64,000 nt of DNA from Stenotrophomonas sp. 610A2 (GTDB taxonomy: Bacteria > Pseudomonadota > Gammaproteobacteria > Xanthomonadales > Xanthomonadaceae): contig NZ_CP130832.1 of NCBI RefSeq assembly GCF_030549615.1, positions 2,852,001-2,916,000 on the forward strand, written 5' to 3'. The translations under genes and the position numbers were made by a program. The stretch's first letter is position 1. Each line of letters starts with the position of its first letter. A model generated the notes under the pieces. The model was not told the origin of the DNA. It saw only the letters and a list, made by a program, of their open reading frames with translations, and made no database searches. Shown one piece after another: positions 36,884 to 46,092 of this stretch.

Positions 36884-37750
36884 TCAGGCTACCGTCGAGG
36901 AACGCAGAGCAGCGATGCGCTCTTCCAGCGGCGGATGGCTGAGGAACAGCTTCTTGGCGGTGGAACCGGCAATGCCAAACGCGGCAATCTGGGTCGGCAA
37001 GGTGCTCTGGCCGTGGTTGAGCTTCAAGCGCTCCAGTGCCGCGATCATCTTCTGGCGACCGGCCAGCGACGCGCCACCATGATCGGCACGGAACTCACGA
37101 CGGCGCGAGAACCACATCGCGATCATCGTCGCGAACAGGCCAAACACCATCTCCAGCACGAACACGATGATGTAGTACGCAAAGCCACGGCCGCCGCCTT
37201 CGCGGTTGCCCGACAGCGCACTGTCGATCACGCCGCCGACAACGCGCGCCAACACGATCACAAACGTGTTCAACACGCCCTGCAGCAGCGCCATGGTGAT
37301 CATGTCGCCATTGGCAACGTGGGCGATTTCATGGCCCAGCACCGCTTCGGCTTCGTCCTCGCTCATGTTGTGCAGCAGACCGGTGGATACCGCCACCAGC
37401 GCATTGTTGCGATTGGCGCCGGTAGCAAAGGCGTTGATTTCAGGTGCGTCGTACACCGCCACTTCCGGCATGCCGATGCCGGCTGCCTTGGCCTGGCGGG
37501 CCACGGTGTCCAGCAGCCAGCGCTCGGTCTGGTTACGCGGTTCGGTGATGACGACGGCGCCAGTGCCGCGCTTGGCCATGAACTTGGACAGCAGCAGCGA
37601 GATGATCGAGCCACCGAAGCCAAAGATGGCCGCCATGACCAGCAAGCCGCTCATCTTCGAAGGGTCTGTCCCCAAGAGAGACATGACGACACTTGCCAAT
37701 GCGAGCACAGCCAAGTTGGTCAGAAGAAACAGCCCGATACGGGTAAACAT
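36884..37750 (-). CDS. htpX: membrane zinc metalloprotease HtpX
   Basis: 288-residue M48B protease of the inner membrane that degrades misfolded membrane proteins. Two N-terminal helices, the zinc motif [13 protein letters not shown] (about residue 139), two further helices, and the third ligand in RRREFRAD. The start at 37750 matches the family N-terminus [15 protein letters not shown]; an ATG nine bases upstream is an alternative. Divergent from gluQ. Confidence 0.94.
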   Translation of the reverse strand: MFTRIGLFLLTNLAVLALASVVMSLLGTDPSKMSGLLVMAAIFGFGGSIISLLLSKFMAKRGTGAVVITEPRNQTERWLLDTVARQAKAAGIGMPEVAVYDAPEINAFATGANRNNALVAVSTGLLHNMSEDEAEAVLGHEIAHVANGDMITMALLQGVLNTFVIVLARVVGGVIDSALSGNREGGGRGFAYYIIVFVLEMVFGLFATMIAMWFSRRREFRADHGGASLAGRQKMIAALERLKLNHGQSTLPTQIAAFGIAGSTAKKLFLSHPPLEERIAALRSSTVA

Positions 37751-37801
37751 GGGAAACATATCCGTGAGGATGGGAGATACAGGCAATTTGCGGCGCAAAC
37801 A

Positions 37802-37815
37802 GCTTGAATTCAAGC
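37802..37815. promoter_or_regulatory. perfect 14-bp palindrome in htpX-gluQ gap
   Basis: GCTTGAATTCAAGC, fully self-complementary, in the 92-base region between divergent htpX and gluQ. Possible operator; function inferred from position. Confidence 0.4.
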
Positions 37816-37842
37816 ATTAATCTGACCGACGATTCAGTTTCG

Positions 37843-38730
37843 ATGCCAGCTATTCCTTACCGCGGCCGCTTTGCGCCCTCCCCGACCGGCCCCTTGCACC
37901 TGGGCTCCATGCTGGCCGCCTTCGGCAGCTGGCTGTTGGCCCGCCATGCCGGCGGCCAATGGCTGGTGCGCATTGAAGATATCGACCCGCCACGGGAGGT
38001 CGCTGGTGCGATCGAATCGCAGCTGGCGACGTTGGCTGCGTTTGGATTGATCTCTGATGCACCAGTGCAATACCAGAGCCAGCGCAATGCCCTCTACCAG
38101 GCCGCCATCGACCAACTGCTGGACCAGGGCAAGGCCTTTCCCTGCCACTGCAGCCGCGCCGACCTGGCCAGCCAAGGCGGCATCCACCGCCGCTGTGTCG
38201 CCAGCCAGCAGCGCCCGCAACCGGCCGTCCGCCTGCGCGTGGCCGACGGCAGCCATGTCAGCTTCGACGACGCCCTGCAAGGCCGGCAGGAACAGGACGT
38301 GGACCGGGACGTCGGCGACGTGGTGCTGCTGCGGGCCGACGGTTACTGGGCCTACCAACTGGCCGTGGTAGTGGACGATGCCGAACAAGGCATCACCCAT
38401 GTGGTCCGCGGTGCCGACCTGATTGACTCGACCGCCCGGCAGATCCTGCTGCAGCTGGCGCTGAAGCTGCCCACCCCGAACTACCTGCACCTGCCGCTGC
38501 TGCTGGACGGCGCCGGGCAGAAGCTTTCGAAGTCGCAGGCAGCCATCCCGGTGGACAACGCCCAGCCGGTGCCCGTGTTGCGCTGGCTGTGGGCGGCGCT
38601 GGGCCAGCAACCAACGGCATTGGATGCTGCAGTCGGGGTTGCCGAGACGCTGCAGCATGCCGCAACCGCCTTCGAGCCGGCGCGGCTGCAAAAAACCTCG
38701 CTGCGGGCGCCTCTGCAGCCCCCGGGCTGA
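37843..38730 (+). CDS. gluQ: glutamyl-Q tRNA(Asp) synthetase
   Basis: 295-residue truncated GluRS paralogue that glutamylates queuosine in tRNA-Asp. RFAPSPTGPLHLGS gives the HIGH-type motif and KLSKS the KMSKS-type motif; zinc-type cysteines lie in CHCSRADLASQGGIHRRC. It lacks the anticodon-binding domain, as expected. ATG at 37843. A queuosine enzyme (queG) lies later in the window. Confidence 0.93.
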   Translation: MPAIPYRGRFAPSPTGPLHLGSMLAAFGSWLLARHAGGQWLVRIEDIDPPREVAGAIESQLATLAAFGLISDAPVQYQSQRNALYQAAIDQLLDQGKAFPCHCSRADLASQGGIHRRCVASQQRPQPAVRLRVADGSHVSFDDALQGRQEQDVDRDVGDVVLLRADGYWAYQLAVVVDDAEQGITHVVRGADLIDSTARQILLQLALKLPTPNYLHLPLLLDGAGQKLSKSQAAIPVDNAQPVPVLRWLWAALGQQPTALDAAVGVAETLQHAATAFEPARLQKTSLRAPLQPPG

Positions 38731-38786
38731 GCACAGTTTCATTAGAATCATGGGCTCCCCTGCACATCTGCCCTGGAGTTGAGCCC

Positions 38787-39527
38787 ATGACATCGCGCGT
38801 CGCACTGGTCACCGGTGGTACCGGCGGCATTGGTACCGCCATCTGCCAACGCCTCGCCGATCAAGGGCACCGGGTCGCCACCAACTTCCGCAATGCCGAA
38901 AAAGCCCAGCAATGGCAGCAGCGCATGCGCGAAAAAGGCTATGACATTGCCCTGTTCGAAGGCGACGTCGCCGACCCGGACAGCGGCCGCGGCCTGATCC
39001 AGGCAGCGGAGGCCGCGTTGGGGCCGGTGGAGATCCTGGTCAACAATGCCGGCATCACCCGCGACACCACCTTCCACCGGATGAGCCCGGAGCAATGGCA
39101 TGAGGTGATCAACACCAACCTCAACTCGGTGTTCAATGTGACCCGCCCGGTGATCGAGGGCATGCGCAAGCGCGGCTGGGGCCGGGTGATCCAGATCAGC
39201 TCGATCAATGGTCTCAAGGGCCAGTACGGCCAGGCCAACTACGCCGCGGCCAAGGCCGGCATGCACGGCTTCACCATCTCCCTGGCACGCGAAAACGCAG
39301 GCTTCGGCATTACCGTCAACACCATCTCACCGGGCTACGTGGCCACCGACATGGTCATGGCCGTGCCCGAGGAAGTGCGGGCCAAGATCATCGCCGACAT
39401 CCCCACCGGGCGCCTGGGTAAGCCGGAGGAAATCGCCTATGCGGTCGCCTTCCTGGTCGCCGAGGAAGCCAGCTGGATAACCGGCTCCAATCTGGACATC
39501 AACGGCGGCCACCACATGGGCTGGTAA
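38787..39527 (+). CDS. phbB: acetoacetyl-CoA reductase (SDR family)
   Basis: 246-residue NADPH-dependent short-chain reductase: TGGTGGIG cofactor motif (residues 9-16), NNAGITRD, catalytic Ser in SSINGLKGQYGQ and YAAAK. The end GSNLDINGGHHMGW and overall pattern match PhbB/PhaB of polyhydroxybutyrate synthesis. ATG at 38787 behind GGAG. The next gene is a PhaR regulator, supporting the PHB role; no synthase gene (phaC) is in the window. Confidence 0.9.
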   Translation: MTSRVALVTGGTGGIGTAICQRLADQGHRVATNFRNAEKAQQWQQRMREKGYDIALFEGDVADPDSGRGLIQAAEAALGPVEILVNNAGITRDTTFHRMSPEQWHEVINTNLNSVFNVTRPVIEGMRKRGWGRVIQISSINGLKGQYGQANYAAAKAGMHGFTISLARENAGFGITVNTISPGYVATDMVMAVPEEVRAKIIADIPTGRLGKPEEIAYAVAFLVAEEASWITGSNLDINGGHHMGW

Positions 39528-39606
39528 TAGGGGCCTTGTGAGGGCCTGCGCCATGTTGCACGACATGGCGGTTCATGCTGCGCAACAAACCTAGTGTTCT
39601 CCAATA

Positions 39607-39636
39607 CTTGCAACCTGTACTAATGGCGGTTGCAAG
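39607..39636. promoter_or_regulatory. inverted repeat upstream of phaR
   Basis: Perfect 9-bp arms CTTGCAACC/GGTTGCAAG separated by 12 bases, about 50 bases upstream of the phaR start. A smaller hairpin CGCCATG-TTGCACGA-CATGGCG lies at 39549-39570. Both contain TTGCA elements and are candidates for autoregulatory PhaR sites; binding is inferred. Confidence 0.5.
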
Positions 39637-39687
39637 CCCTGCTGCACTGCGCCATGCTGCGCACCTACCGTGACGAGTGACTGCTTA

Positions 39688-40212
39688 ATGGCTGCGACCC
39701 GCATCATCAAGAAGTATCCGAATCGCCGGCTCTACGACACCGAGATTTCCAGCTACATCACCATCGAAGACGTGCGCCAGTTGATCCTGGACGGCGAGGA
39801 CTTCGAGGTCCGCGACGCCAAGAGCGGCGACGACCTGACCCGTTCGGTGCTGCTGCAGATCATCGCGGACAAGGAGCAGGATGGCGAACCGATGCTGTCC
39901 ACCCAGCTGTTGAGCCAGTTGATCCGGTTCTACGGTGACTCGTTGCAGGGCTTCATGGGCAATTACCTGGAGCGCAGCATGCAGGTGTTCCTGGACCAGC
40001 AGCAGCAGTTCCGCCAGCAGATGGGCAACCTGCTCGGGCAGACCCCGTGGGCGATGATGAACCAGCTCACCGAGCGCAACCTGGAGCTGTGGCAGGAGTT
40101 CCAGCGCAACATGGGCGGCGGTTTTGGCGGCCCACGTCCGCCGGCAGGCGGCAGCAAGCCGACCGAGCCACCGCCGACCAGCACCGGCAGCAAGACCCGC
40201 AGCGGTCGCTGA
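39688..40212 (+). CDS. phaR: polyhydroxyalkanoate synthesis regulator PhaR
   Basis: 174-residue DNA/PHB-binding repressor. N-terminal domain RIIKKYPNRRLYDTEISSYIT is diagnostic; then a helical PHB-accumulation domain (about 60-125) and a Gly/Pro-rich tail. The ATG at 39688 starts the conserved part; a GTG 18 bases upstream is an alternative. Follows phbB by 160 bases. Confidence 0.94.
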   Translation: MAATRIIKKYPNRRLYDTEISSYITIEDVRQLILDGEDFEVRDAKSGDDLTRSVLLQIIADKEQDGEPMLSTQLLSQLIRFYGDSLQGFMGNYLERSMQVFLDQQQQFRQQMGNLLGQTPWAMMNQLTERNLELWQEFQRNMGGGFGGPRPPAGGSKPTEPPPTSTGSKTRSGR

Positions 40213-40220
40213 GGGCAACG

Positions 40221-40248
40221 AAAAGGCCGACGCAAGCGTCGGCCTTTT
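40221..40248. terminator. rho-independent terminator of phaR
   Basis: AAAAGGCCGACG-CAAG-CGTCGGCCTTTT, 9 bases after the phaR stop, with T-runs in both directions. Confidence 0.92.
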
Positions 40249-40269
40249 GCTTTGTAGAGCTTTGTTTTT

Positions 40270-40296
40270 TTGTGGGAGCGGCGTAAGCCGCGAAGC
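40270..40296 (+). repeat. dispersed palindromic repeat, forward member of a pair
   Basis: GGAGCGGCGTAAGCCGCGAAGC element, pairs with 40320-40346. Confidence 0.75.
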
Positions 40297-40319
40297 TATC
40301 GCAGCATCAGACCTCAGCG

Positions 40320-40346
40320 GCTTCGCGGCTTACGCCGCTCCTACAA
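40320..40346 (-). repeat. dispersed palindromic repeat, inverted member of a pair
   Basis: Inverted copy, 24 bases from the first; together a long hairpin between the phaR terminator and the TraB gene. Confidence 0.75.
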
Positions 40347-40368
40347 GAAGCTACAACAGCCTAGGCAC

Positions 40369-41307
40369 TCAACGCTTGCAGGCGCTGCAGATCCGCTCGA
40401 CCTTGTAGCCCTGCGCGCGCAGCTTCTCGACCACGCCATCGTTGCCCAGGAGATGCAGCGCGCCAACCACCACCAAGGTGTTGCCACGGCCCGGCTGCAG
40501 CCACTGCTGCAACTTCGGCACCCAGGCGTCGTTACGCTCCACGTTGATCCGCTGGTAAAGCCCCGGATACTCCCGCTTCATCTGCGCAGCCATGTCCCGC
40601 CACAGCATCACGTTATCGCCGCGACGCCATGCATCGTGCAGCTGGCGGCTCTGCTCGTCACCTTTCTCCACCTGCTCCAAGGCCTCGCGTAGCAGCTGGC
40701 GCTGCTCGTCGTTGCTCATGCCGTCGAGCATGCTGATCTGCGAGGCCGCACTTTCAAGGCCCGATGCCGGCTTGTTGGCCTGCGCGGCACGGTTCATCAG
40801 ATACCGATCCAGCCCTGAATTTGGATCCAGGCCTTGCCGGGTCATCTGCGCGACGCTGATGGTCAGGCCTACAAACCAGGGCTTGAGCCCGCCCAGTCGC
40901 TCCACCGGCATGTTGTTGGCTGCACCCCAGGTTTCAAGCCGCTGCCAGGTAAGCGGATCAAGGTCATCCTTGAGCTGGCGTCCATCACGGCGCAGCGCCG
41001 CCTGCATCATCTGCGCGCCAAGCTCCGGCGAATTCATCTCCTCCGGTGACAGCTCGAACAACAACCGCTGCGCGCCTGCGAATGCACGGTCCACATCACT
41101 GGAGAGCGGATAGTCGTCCGGCTTGAGCAGGTGGAACGAGCCCAGCAGATACAACTCACTGCCCTGGGCACCACTCACCTTCCACAACAGTGGCACCGGC
41201 GGCTGCTTGGCCGCCGCCGGTTTGGGCGCAGCGGCGGCAGCGAAAAGCGGCGCGGACAATAGCAGCGCGGTCGCCAACAACATGCCTAAGCGCTTGCTCC
41301 AGCTCAT
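40369..41307 (-). CDS. TraB/GumN-family protein, exported
   Basis: 312-residue protein with signal peptide (residues 7-25) and the TraB/GumN pattern: LWKVSGAQGSELYLLGSFHLL near residue 42, PWFVGLTISV, and the C-terminal LVVVGALHLLGNDGVVEKL. The two conserved GxxH motifs (GSFH, GALH) suggest a metal-dependent hydrolase like Tiki proteins. Its ATG overlaps the stop of the DUF1684 gene (ATGA), so it is coupled to mutL-DUF1684. Substrate unknown. Confidence 0.83.
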   Translation of the reverse strand: MSWSKRLGMLLATALLLSAPLFAAAAAPKPAAAKQPPVPLLWKVSGAQGSELYLLGSFHLLKPDDYPLSSDVDRAFAGAQRLLFELSPEEMNSPELGAQMMQAALRRDGRQLKDDLDPLTWQRLETWGAANNMPVERLGGLKPWFVGLTISVAQMTRQGLDPNSGLDRYLMNRAAQANKPASGLESAASQISMLDGMSNDEQRQLLREALEQVEKGDEQSRQLHDAWRRGDNVMLWRDMAAQMKREYPGLYQRINVERNDAWVPKLQQWLQPGRGNTLVVVGALHLLGNDGVVEKLRAQGYKVERICSACKR

Positions 41308-42245
41308 GCGACAGGCTCCTGCTTGGGCTTGGCATAGGCCTTTTCGCCAGCCTCGATTTCCATGTCCAGACGATTCTCCGGTGGCGGCAAGGGACAGGTC
41401 GCAAATGGCGTAAACGCACACGGCGGGTTGTAGGCGCGATTGAAATCAATCACCACCTGGCTCTTCGCATCTGGCACATCCACATCGATGTAACGCCCAG
41501 CCGCGTAACTGCCACGGCCACTGGTGCGATCGGCAAAGATCACCTGCAGCGGACGACCAACATCGCCCAGCGCCTCCAGCCGCCAGGTACGTCCATCACG
41601 CTCGAACTCAATCGCACCGGCATTGGCCAGTTCGGTGGTCAGCCCAGTGATATCGACAATCGGGATTGTCTTGTTGACGTCATGCGGCACGAAGCGCGCG
41701 GTGATGCGCCAGCTCGGATCCGCCGGCCAGTAATCCAGATGGCTGAAGTTGACCCGCGCCGGCGCTTCGGCGTGTTTGACCCGCAAGCCGAAGCGCGGCC
41801 CGCGCTCGATCAGGCTCATGGTGCCCTTGTCATCGTCGAAATGGATCAGGGTCGGTGTCTCCGCATGATCGCTGTGCAGTGGAATCCGTCCCTTCACCAC
41901 CTGCCCATCAACCTTGACCGAGACACCCGGCTCGGGCGCGAAGAACCAGGCATCACCCACACGCGTGACCAGGCCCATGCGCGGCGGCCCGGCTGCCAGG
42001 CGGATGCCGCTGGTGCTGCCGCTGCCGATGTAATGCGCTTTAAGATCCAGCCAATGCAGACCAACCAGGCTGGTCCAGCCGTCGGGGGCCAGCAATTCGG
42101 TCAACCGCTGCTCGCGCCACAACTCGTTGTCGTGGGCGAAGGCCGGATCGACCTGCACCTTCGGCGCAGCGTTCTTTGCGTCATCGCCGCAACCACCGAG
42201 CAGCATCGCGGCAATCAATGCCGCGCTCCCCAATACGTATTTCAT
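41304..42245 (-). CDS. DUF1684 lipoprotein
   Basis: 313-residue predicted lipoprotein: signal with lipobox LLGGC (Cys about residue 19). The C-terminal half has the DUF1684 signature YIDVDVP, FNRAYNPPCAF, FATCPLPPPENRLDMEIEAGEK. The ATG at 42245 overlaps the mutL stop by one base (TGATG). Function unknown; an outer-membrane or periplasmic place follows from the lipobox. Confidence 0.83.
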   Translation of the reverse strand: MKYVLGSAALIAAMLLGGCGDDAKNAAPKVQVDPAFAHDNELWREQRLTELLAPDGWTSLVGLHWLDLKAHYIGSGSTSGIRLAAGPPRMGLVTRVGDAWFFAPEPGVSVKVDGQVVKGRIPLHSDHAETPTLIHFDDDKGTMSLIERGPRFGLRVKHAEAPARVNFSHLDYWPADPSWRITARFVPHDVNKTIPIVDITGLTTELANAGAIEFERDGRTWRLEALGDVGRPLQVIFADRTSGRGSYAAGRYIDVDVPDAKSQVVIDFNRAYNPPCAFTPFATCPLPPPENRLDMEIEAGEKAYAKPKQEPVA

Positions 42246-44104
42246 CAACGCCCCCGCAGGAACCAGCGATCAATTTCAGCCAAGGAAAAGCGCGCCCAGG
42301 TTGGACGGCCATGGTTGCATTGCCCGGAGCGCTCGGTGATTTCCATGTCGCGCAGCAAAGCATTCATTTCAGGAATGGTCAGGCGCCGATTGGCACGCAC
42401 TGCGCCGTGACAGGCCATGGTCGACAGCAGCTCGTCGCGCGCCGTGGCGATGCGTCGGCTTTGCCCGTGCTCGCGCAGATCGCCGAGCACATCGCGCAGC
42501 AGGCCTTCGGGCTCGGCGTTGGCCAGCAGCGCAGGAATGCTGCGCACATGCAGCGAGCCTGGGCCGGAACGGGTGACCTCGAAACCCAGCGCCGCCAGCG
42601 TTGCAGCCTCGCGCTCGGCGGTATCGGCGTCGCGCTCGCCCACTGCCAGGGTCATCGGCACCAGCAACGGCTGCGCATGCAGGCCGATGCCGTCGTGTGC
42701 GTTTTTCAGGCGTTCGTAACCGATGCGCTCATGCGCGGCATGCATGTCGACGATGATCAGGCCTTCAGCGTTCTCGGCCAGGATGTAGATGCCGTGCAAC
42801 TGGGCAACGGCGTAGCCCAGCGGCGGCACCCCAGCCTCGTTCGAGGTCGGCGGCAACGATGGACCTGCGTCCGACTGCGGCGATCCGCCAGCATCATCGC
42901 CCACCGGCGAGTACAGCGCCGCGTAGGCCGAGGGCGCATCGGCTACCTGCAGGCCCAACGGCGATTGCCGTGCCTGCCAGTTTCCACTACCGCCGCCACC
43001 TGCGCTGCCGCCCGGGCGCGACAGCATGTAACCGCCTGCGCTGTAGCTGGGCGCTGGCTGTGCCTGTGGGTCGGCAGGATGCGCCTGCCCTGCGGCGGGC
43101 TCCATGCCGGCGCGGGTTTCGGCCAGCGCATCCTTCAAGGTGCGGTAGACGAAATCATGGATCAACCGCGAATCGCGGAACCGGACTTCGTGCTTGGCCG
43201 GATGCACGTTGACATCGACACGGGTCGGGTCGAGCTCCAGGAACAACACGTAGGCCGGCTGACGGCCGTGGTACAGCACATCGCCGTAGGCCATCTTCAC
43301 CGCATGGCTGACGCTGCGATCACGCACCGAGCGACCGTTGACGTAGAGGTACTGCTGGTCCGCGCTGGCGCGCGAATACTGTGGCTGGGCAATCCAGCCA
43401 TGCAGGCGCAGACCGGCCGCACTGTGATCCACGCGCAGCGCCTGGCGTGCGAAGTCCTCGCCCAGGGTTTCACCCAGACGCGCATCCGAATACAGGTCAC
43501 CGGGCTTGTAGCGACGCGAAGGCTTGCCGTTGTGCGAGACACGCAACTCCACGTCCGGGCGCGCCAGTGCCAGCGAACGCAGCCATTCTTCGATATGACC
43601 GAGCTCGGTACGCTCGGCGCGCAGGAACTTGCGCCGCGCAGGCACGTTGTAGAACAGCTCACGCACTTCAACGGTGGTGCCTGGTGCATGCGCACGCGGT
43701 GCCACTTCACCGAGCTTGCCGCCTTCGATCTGCAGTGCCGAGCCGTGCTCGTCATCGGCACGGCGCGAGGCCAGGGTGAAGCGGCTGACCGAGGCAATCG
43801 ACGGCAAGGCTTCACCACGGAAGCCCAATGTAGCCACCGACTCCAGATCATCCAGGCTGGCGATCTTGCTGGTGGCGTGGCGCGACACCGCCAGCGGCAA
43901 CTGCTCGGCCGCGATACCGCCGCCGTTGTCACGGATTCGGATCAGGCGTACACCGCCCTCTTCCAGGTCGATGTCCACGCGCGTGGCGCCGGCATCGAGC
44001 GCGTTCTCGACCAGTTCCTTGACCACCGAGGCGGGGCGTTCAACCACTTCGCCGGCGGCGATCTGGTTGATCAGGATTTCCGGCAGCGGACGGATCGCAT
44101 TCAT
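42245..44104 (-). CDS. mutL: DNA mismatch repair protein MutL
   Basis: 619-residue GHKL ATPase that links MutS mismatch recognition to strand removal. N-terminal motifs [21 protein letters not shown] and TLGFRGEAL (about residues 33-100). The C-terminal domain contains [12 protein letters not shown], which fits the DxHA(x)2E(x)4E metal motif, and a GQCNHGRPT end. The latent endonuclease seen in MutL of species lacking MutH may therefore be present. The linker (about 335-425) is Pro/Gly/Ser-rich and variable. Located after amiC as in E. coli, but miaA-hfq does not follow. Confidence 0.95.
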   Translation of the reverse strand: MNAIRPLPEILINQIAAGEVVERPASVVKELVENALDAGATRVDIDLEEGGVRLIRIRDNGGGIAAEQLPLAVSRHATSKIASLDDLESVATLGFRGEALPSIASVSRFTLASRRADDEHGSALQIEGGKLGEVAPRAHAPGTTVEVRELFYNVPARRKFLRAERTELGHIEEWLRSLALARPDVELRVSHNGKPSRRYKPGDLYSDARLGETLGEDFARQALRVDHSAAGLRLHGWIAQPQYSRASADQQYLYVNGRSVRDRSVSHAVKMAYGDVLYHGRQPAYVLFLELDPTRVDVNVHPAKHEVRFRDSRLIHDFVYRTLKDALAETRAGMEPAAGQAHPADPQAQPAPSYSAGGYMLSRPGGSAGGGGSGNWQARQSPLGLQVADAPSAYAALYSPVGDDAGGSPQSDAGPSLPPTSNEAGVPPLGYAVAQLHGIYILAENAEGLIIVDMHAAHERIGYERLKNAHDGIGLHAQPLLVPMTLAVGERDADTAEREAATLAALGFEVTRSGPGSLHVRSIPALLANAEPEGLLRDVLGDLREHGQSRRIATARDELLSTMACHGAVRANRRLTIPEMNALLRDMEITERSGQCNHGRPTWARFSLAEIDRWFLRGR

Positions 44105-44234
44105 GCGACACCGCCGGAGGATTTCGGGGCCGTGGCAGGGCGCAGGAGCGAGGATTGGCGGGGGATCAGACTGACTTCATGCATGCCGACGATGATAGCC
44201 GAGCATGGGCCGAACACCGCGACCAAGACGCTAA

Positions 44235-44280
44235 TCCCTTCTCCCTCCGGGAGAAGGTGCCCCGCAGGGGCGGATGAGGG
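44235..44280. repeat. CTTCTCCC/GGGAGAAG-type intergenic repeat
   Basis: CTTCTCCC-TCC-GGGAGAAG hairpin followed by a GCCCC/GGGGC block; related to 5509 and 24723. Confidence 0.65.
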
Positions 44281-44357
44281 TAAGCCTGCTGCCGATGGGA
44301 GATTTGAGCAGAAAAGCCGGACAAGGACTGGTAGCTCACCGATCCTACTTCGCCCTG

Positions 44358-44400
44358 CCCTCACCCCAATCCCTCTCCCGCAGGGAGAGGGACTTCAAGC
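44358..44400. repeat. CCCTCACCCCAA-type intergenic palindrome
   Basis: CCCTCACCCCAATCCCTCTCCC-GCA-GGGAGAGGGA; one base of the stem differs on both sides (compensatory change) from the other copies. Confidence 0.7.
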
Positions 44401-44410
44401 CTGTGCTGCC

Positions 44411-46012
44411 TTACTTGCTACCACCAGCAACGGTGCCAGCTGCAGCATCCATCTCGGCCTGGGCGCGGGCGGCAAACAAGGTGCCCGGCGGCGGCTGGCG
44501 GCTGAAGAACGTATGCACGCCATCCAACACGGCGCCGGCAATACGACGCTGATAGGCCGGATCGATCAGGCGGCGCTCTTCATCCGGATTGGAGATGAAC
44601 GCGGTTTCGACCAGCATCGCCGGCATGTCGGAGGTGCGCAGTACCGCGAAGTTGGCCCGCTCAAGGTTCGGCTTGTGGTTGTTGCCGATACGCTTGAGGC
44701 CACCAAGCACATGCCCGGCCGCATCTTCGGATGCCTTCATATTGCCGCTCTGGGCCAGATCCAACAGCACGTTAGCCAAGGTGCCCTCGGTGCGGTTGAG
44801 ACTGACACCGCCGATCAGATCGGCCGAGTTTTCCTTGTCCGCCAGCCAACGCGCACGCTGCGAGGACGCGCCCTTGGTTGACAACACATACACCGAAGAA
44901 CCCGTCGCTGAGCGGTTCTCGGCCGCATCGGCGTGGATCGAGATGAAGATGTCGGCCTTGGCTGCACGCGCACGCTGGGCACGCATCGGCAGCGGAATGA
45001 ACACGTCGGTGTCGCGGGTCAGGAAGGCGCGCAGGCCCGGGGTTGCATTGACCTGACGGGCCAACTCGCGTGCAACTGCAAGCGTTACGTCTTTCTCGCG
45101 CTTGCCGGTAGGCCCGACGGCACCCGGATCCTGGCCGCCATGGCCCGGATCGATCGCCACAACCAGATTGCGCATGCCCGGCGCCATGCGAATTCGTGAC
45201 GCGTCACTTGGCATGACCGGACGCGGCGAAGGCGCTTGCGCTGCAGCAACCGGCGCAGCGGCAGCAGGTGCTGCAGTCGCTGGATTTGCCACGATCGGAG
45301 TCGGTACGCCGGTAGCAATGGTGGTGCGCACCGGCGTGCCCTGCCCATTGAGGATGGCTGCCGGTGAAGACGTCGATGCAACTATCGGCGGATTGGCGGT
45401 GTTGGCAGCGACAGTCGTTGTGGCGACCGGGGCCGCTTGGACCGGCGCCGGCGGCGTGGTCGCCTGCTGGCGCACGGCTGCGGTCAATGCAGCCGTTGCA
45501 CGGGCAGCCTCGGCGCGTGCCTGCTCGGGATTCACCACAGCTGCGGCAACCGGCGGCACGCTTGCAGCTGGAGCAGTCGCGACGGGCGCGGCAGCAGCAG
45601 TTGCACGCGGCGGGGTTTCACCCGGCCACTCGATCAGCAGTTTGGATTCGGCACCCTGCCCCTGCATCTGCGGCTTGAACGCAGCCACGGATTCGGCCAG
45701 GTCGAACACGATGCGGAAGGTGCCGGGGACCGGATTACCGGTGCGTACGGCAGTGACCACACCAACAGCCGCAGGCAACTTGAGGCCGCGCACGCCGGTG
45801 GAGTCGGGGAAATCGATGACCAAGCGGTTCGGGCCAGCGAGACTGATGGTCTTGTAGCTGCCACCACCGGCCAACTGGATCTCGGCGCGGGTACCGGTAG
45901 CGCCTGCGCTCAAACCGAGGCCACGGATCTCACCGGCCCACGCGGAAGCGCTGGCCAGGCAGAGGCCGGCGACGGCGACAGACAATGCAAACAGGCGGTT
46001 TCCCGTAGTCAT
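44411..46012 (-). CDS. amiC: N-acetylmuramoyl-L-alanine amidase with AMIN domain
   Basis: 533-residue cell-separation amidase. Signal peptide (about 1-26), AMIN domain (about 30-130, targeting), a long Ala/Val/Pro-rich linker (about 135-270), then Amidase_3 with zinc ligands in VAIDPGHGGQDPGA, ISIHADAAEN and MLVETAFISNPDEERRL. ATG at 46012. Lies in the conserved order tsaE-amidase-mutL. It could equally be called AmiB; there is no LysM domain. Confidence 0.92.
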   Translation of the reverse strand: MTTGNRLFALSVAVAGLCLASASAWAGEIRGLGLSAGATGTRAEIQLAGGGSYKTISLAGPNRLVIDFPDSTGVRGLKLPAAVGVVTAVRTGNPVPGTFRIVFDLAESVAAFKPQMQGQGAESKLLIEWPGETPPRATAAAAPVATAPAASVPPVAAAVVNPEQARAEAARATAALTAAVRQQATTPPAPVQAAPVATTTVAANTANPPIVASTSSPAAILNGQGTPVRTTIATGVPTPIVANPATAAPAAAAPVAAAQAPSPRPVMPSDASRIRMAPGMRNLVVAIDPGHGGQDPGAVGPTGKREKDVTLAVARELARQVNATPGLRAFLTRDTDVFIPLPMRAQRARAAKADIFISIHADAAENRSATGSSVYVLSTKGASSQRARWLADKENSADLIGGVSLNRTEGTLANVLLDLAQSGNMKASEDAAGHVLGGLKRIGNNHKPNLERANFAVLRTSDMPAMLVETAFISNPDEERRLIDPAYQRRIAGAVLDGVHTFFSRQPPPGTLFAARAQAEMDAAAGTVAGGSK

Positions 46013-46092
46013 GGGCGGATTCAATCACCGGATTTCGGTAATTGCAACATTTTTTCCCTTAATAATCCGCAACCTGCCGTAACTTCCTGTTG

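Larger units (their letters stand above)
44105..44410. other. repeat-bearing gap between amiC and mutL
   Basis: 306 bases without a gene. It contains two dispersed hairpin repeats: a CTTCTCCC/GGGAGAAG copy at 44235-44280 and a CCCTCACCCCAA copy at 44358-44400. The mutL promoter or a run-through from amiC must lie here; no clear promoter seen. Confidence 0.6.

Noticed and set aside
42176..44881. 901-codon plus-strand reading frame opposite mutL and amiC
   Set aside because: Shadow of mutL on the other strand; crosses a repeat-filled gap and has no recognisable domain.
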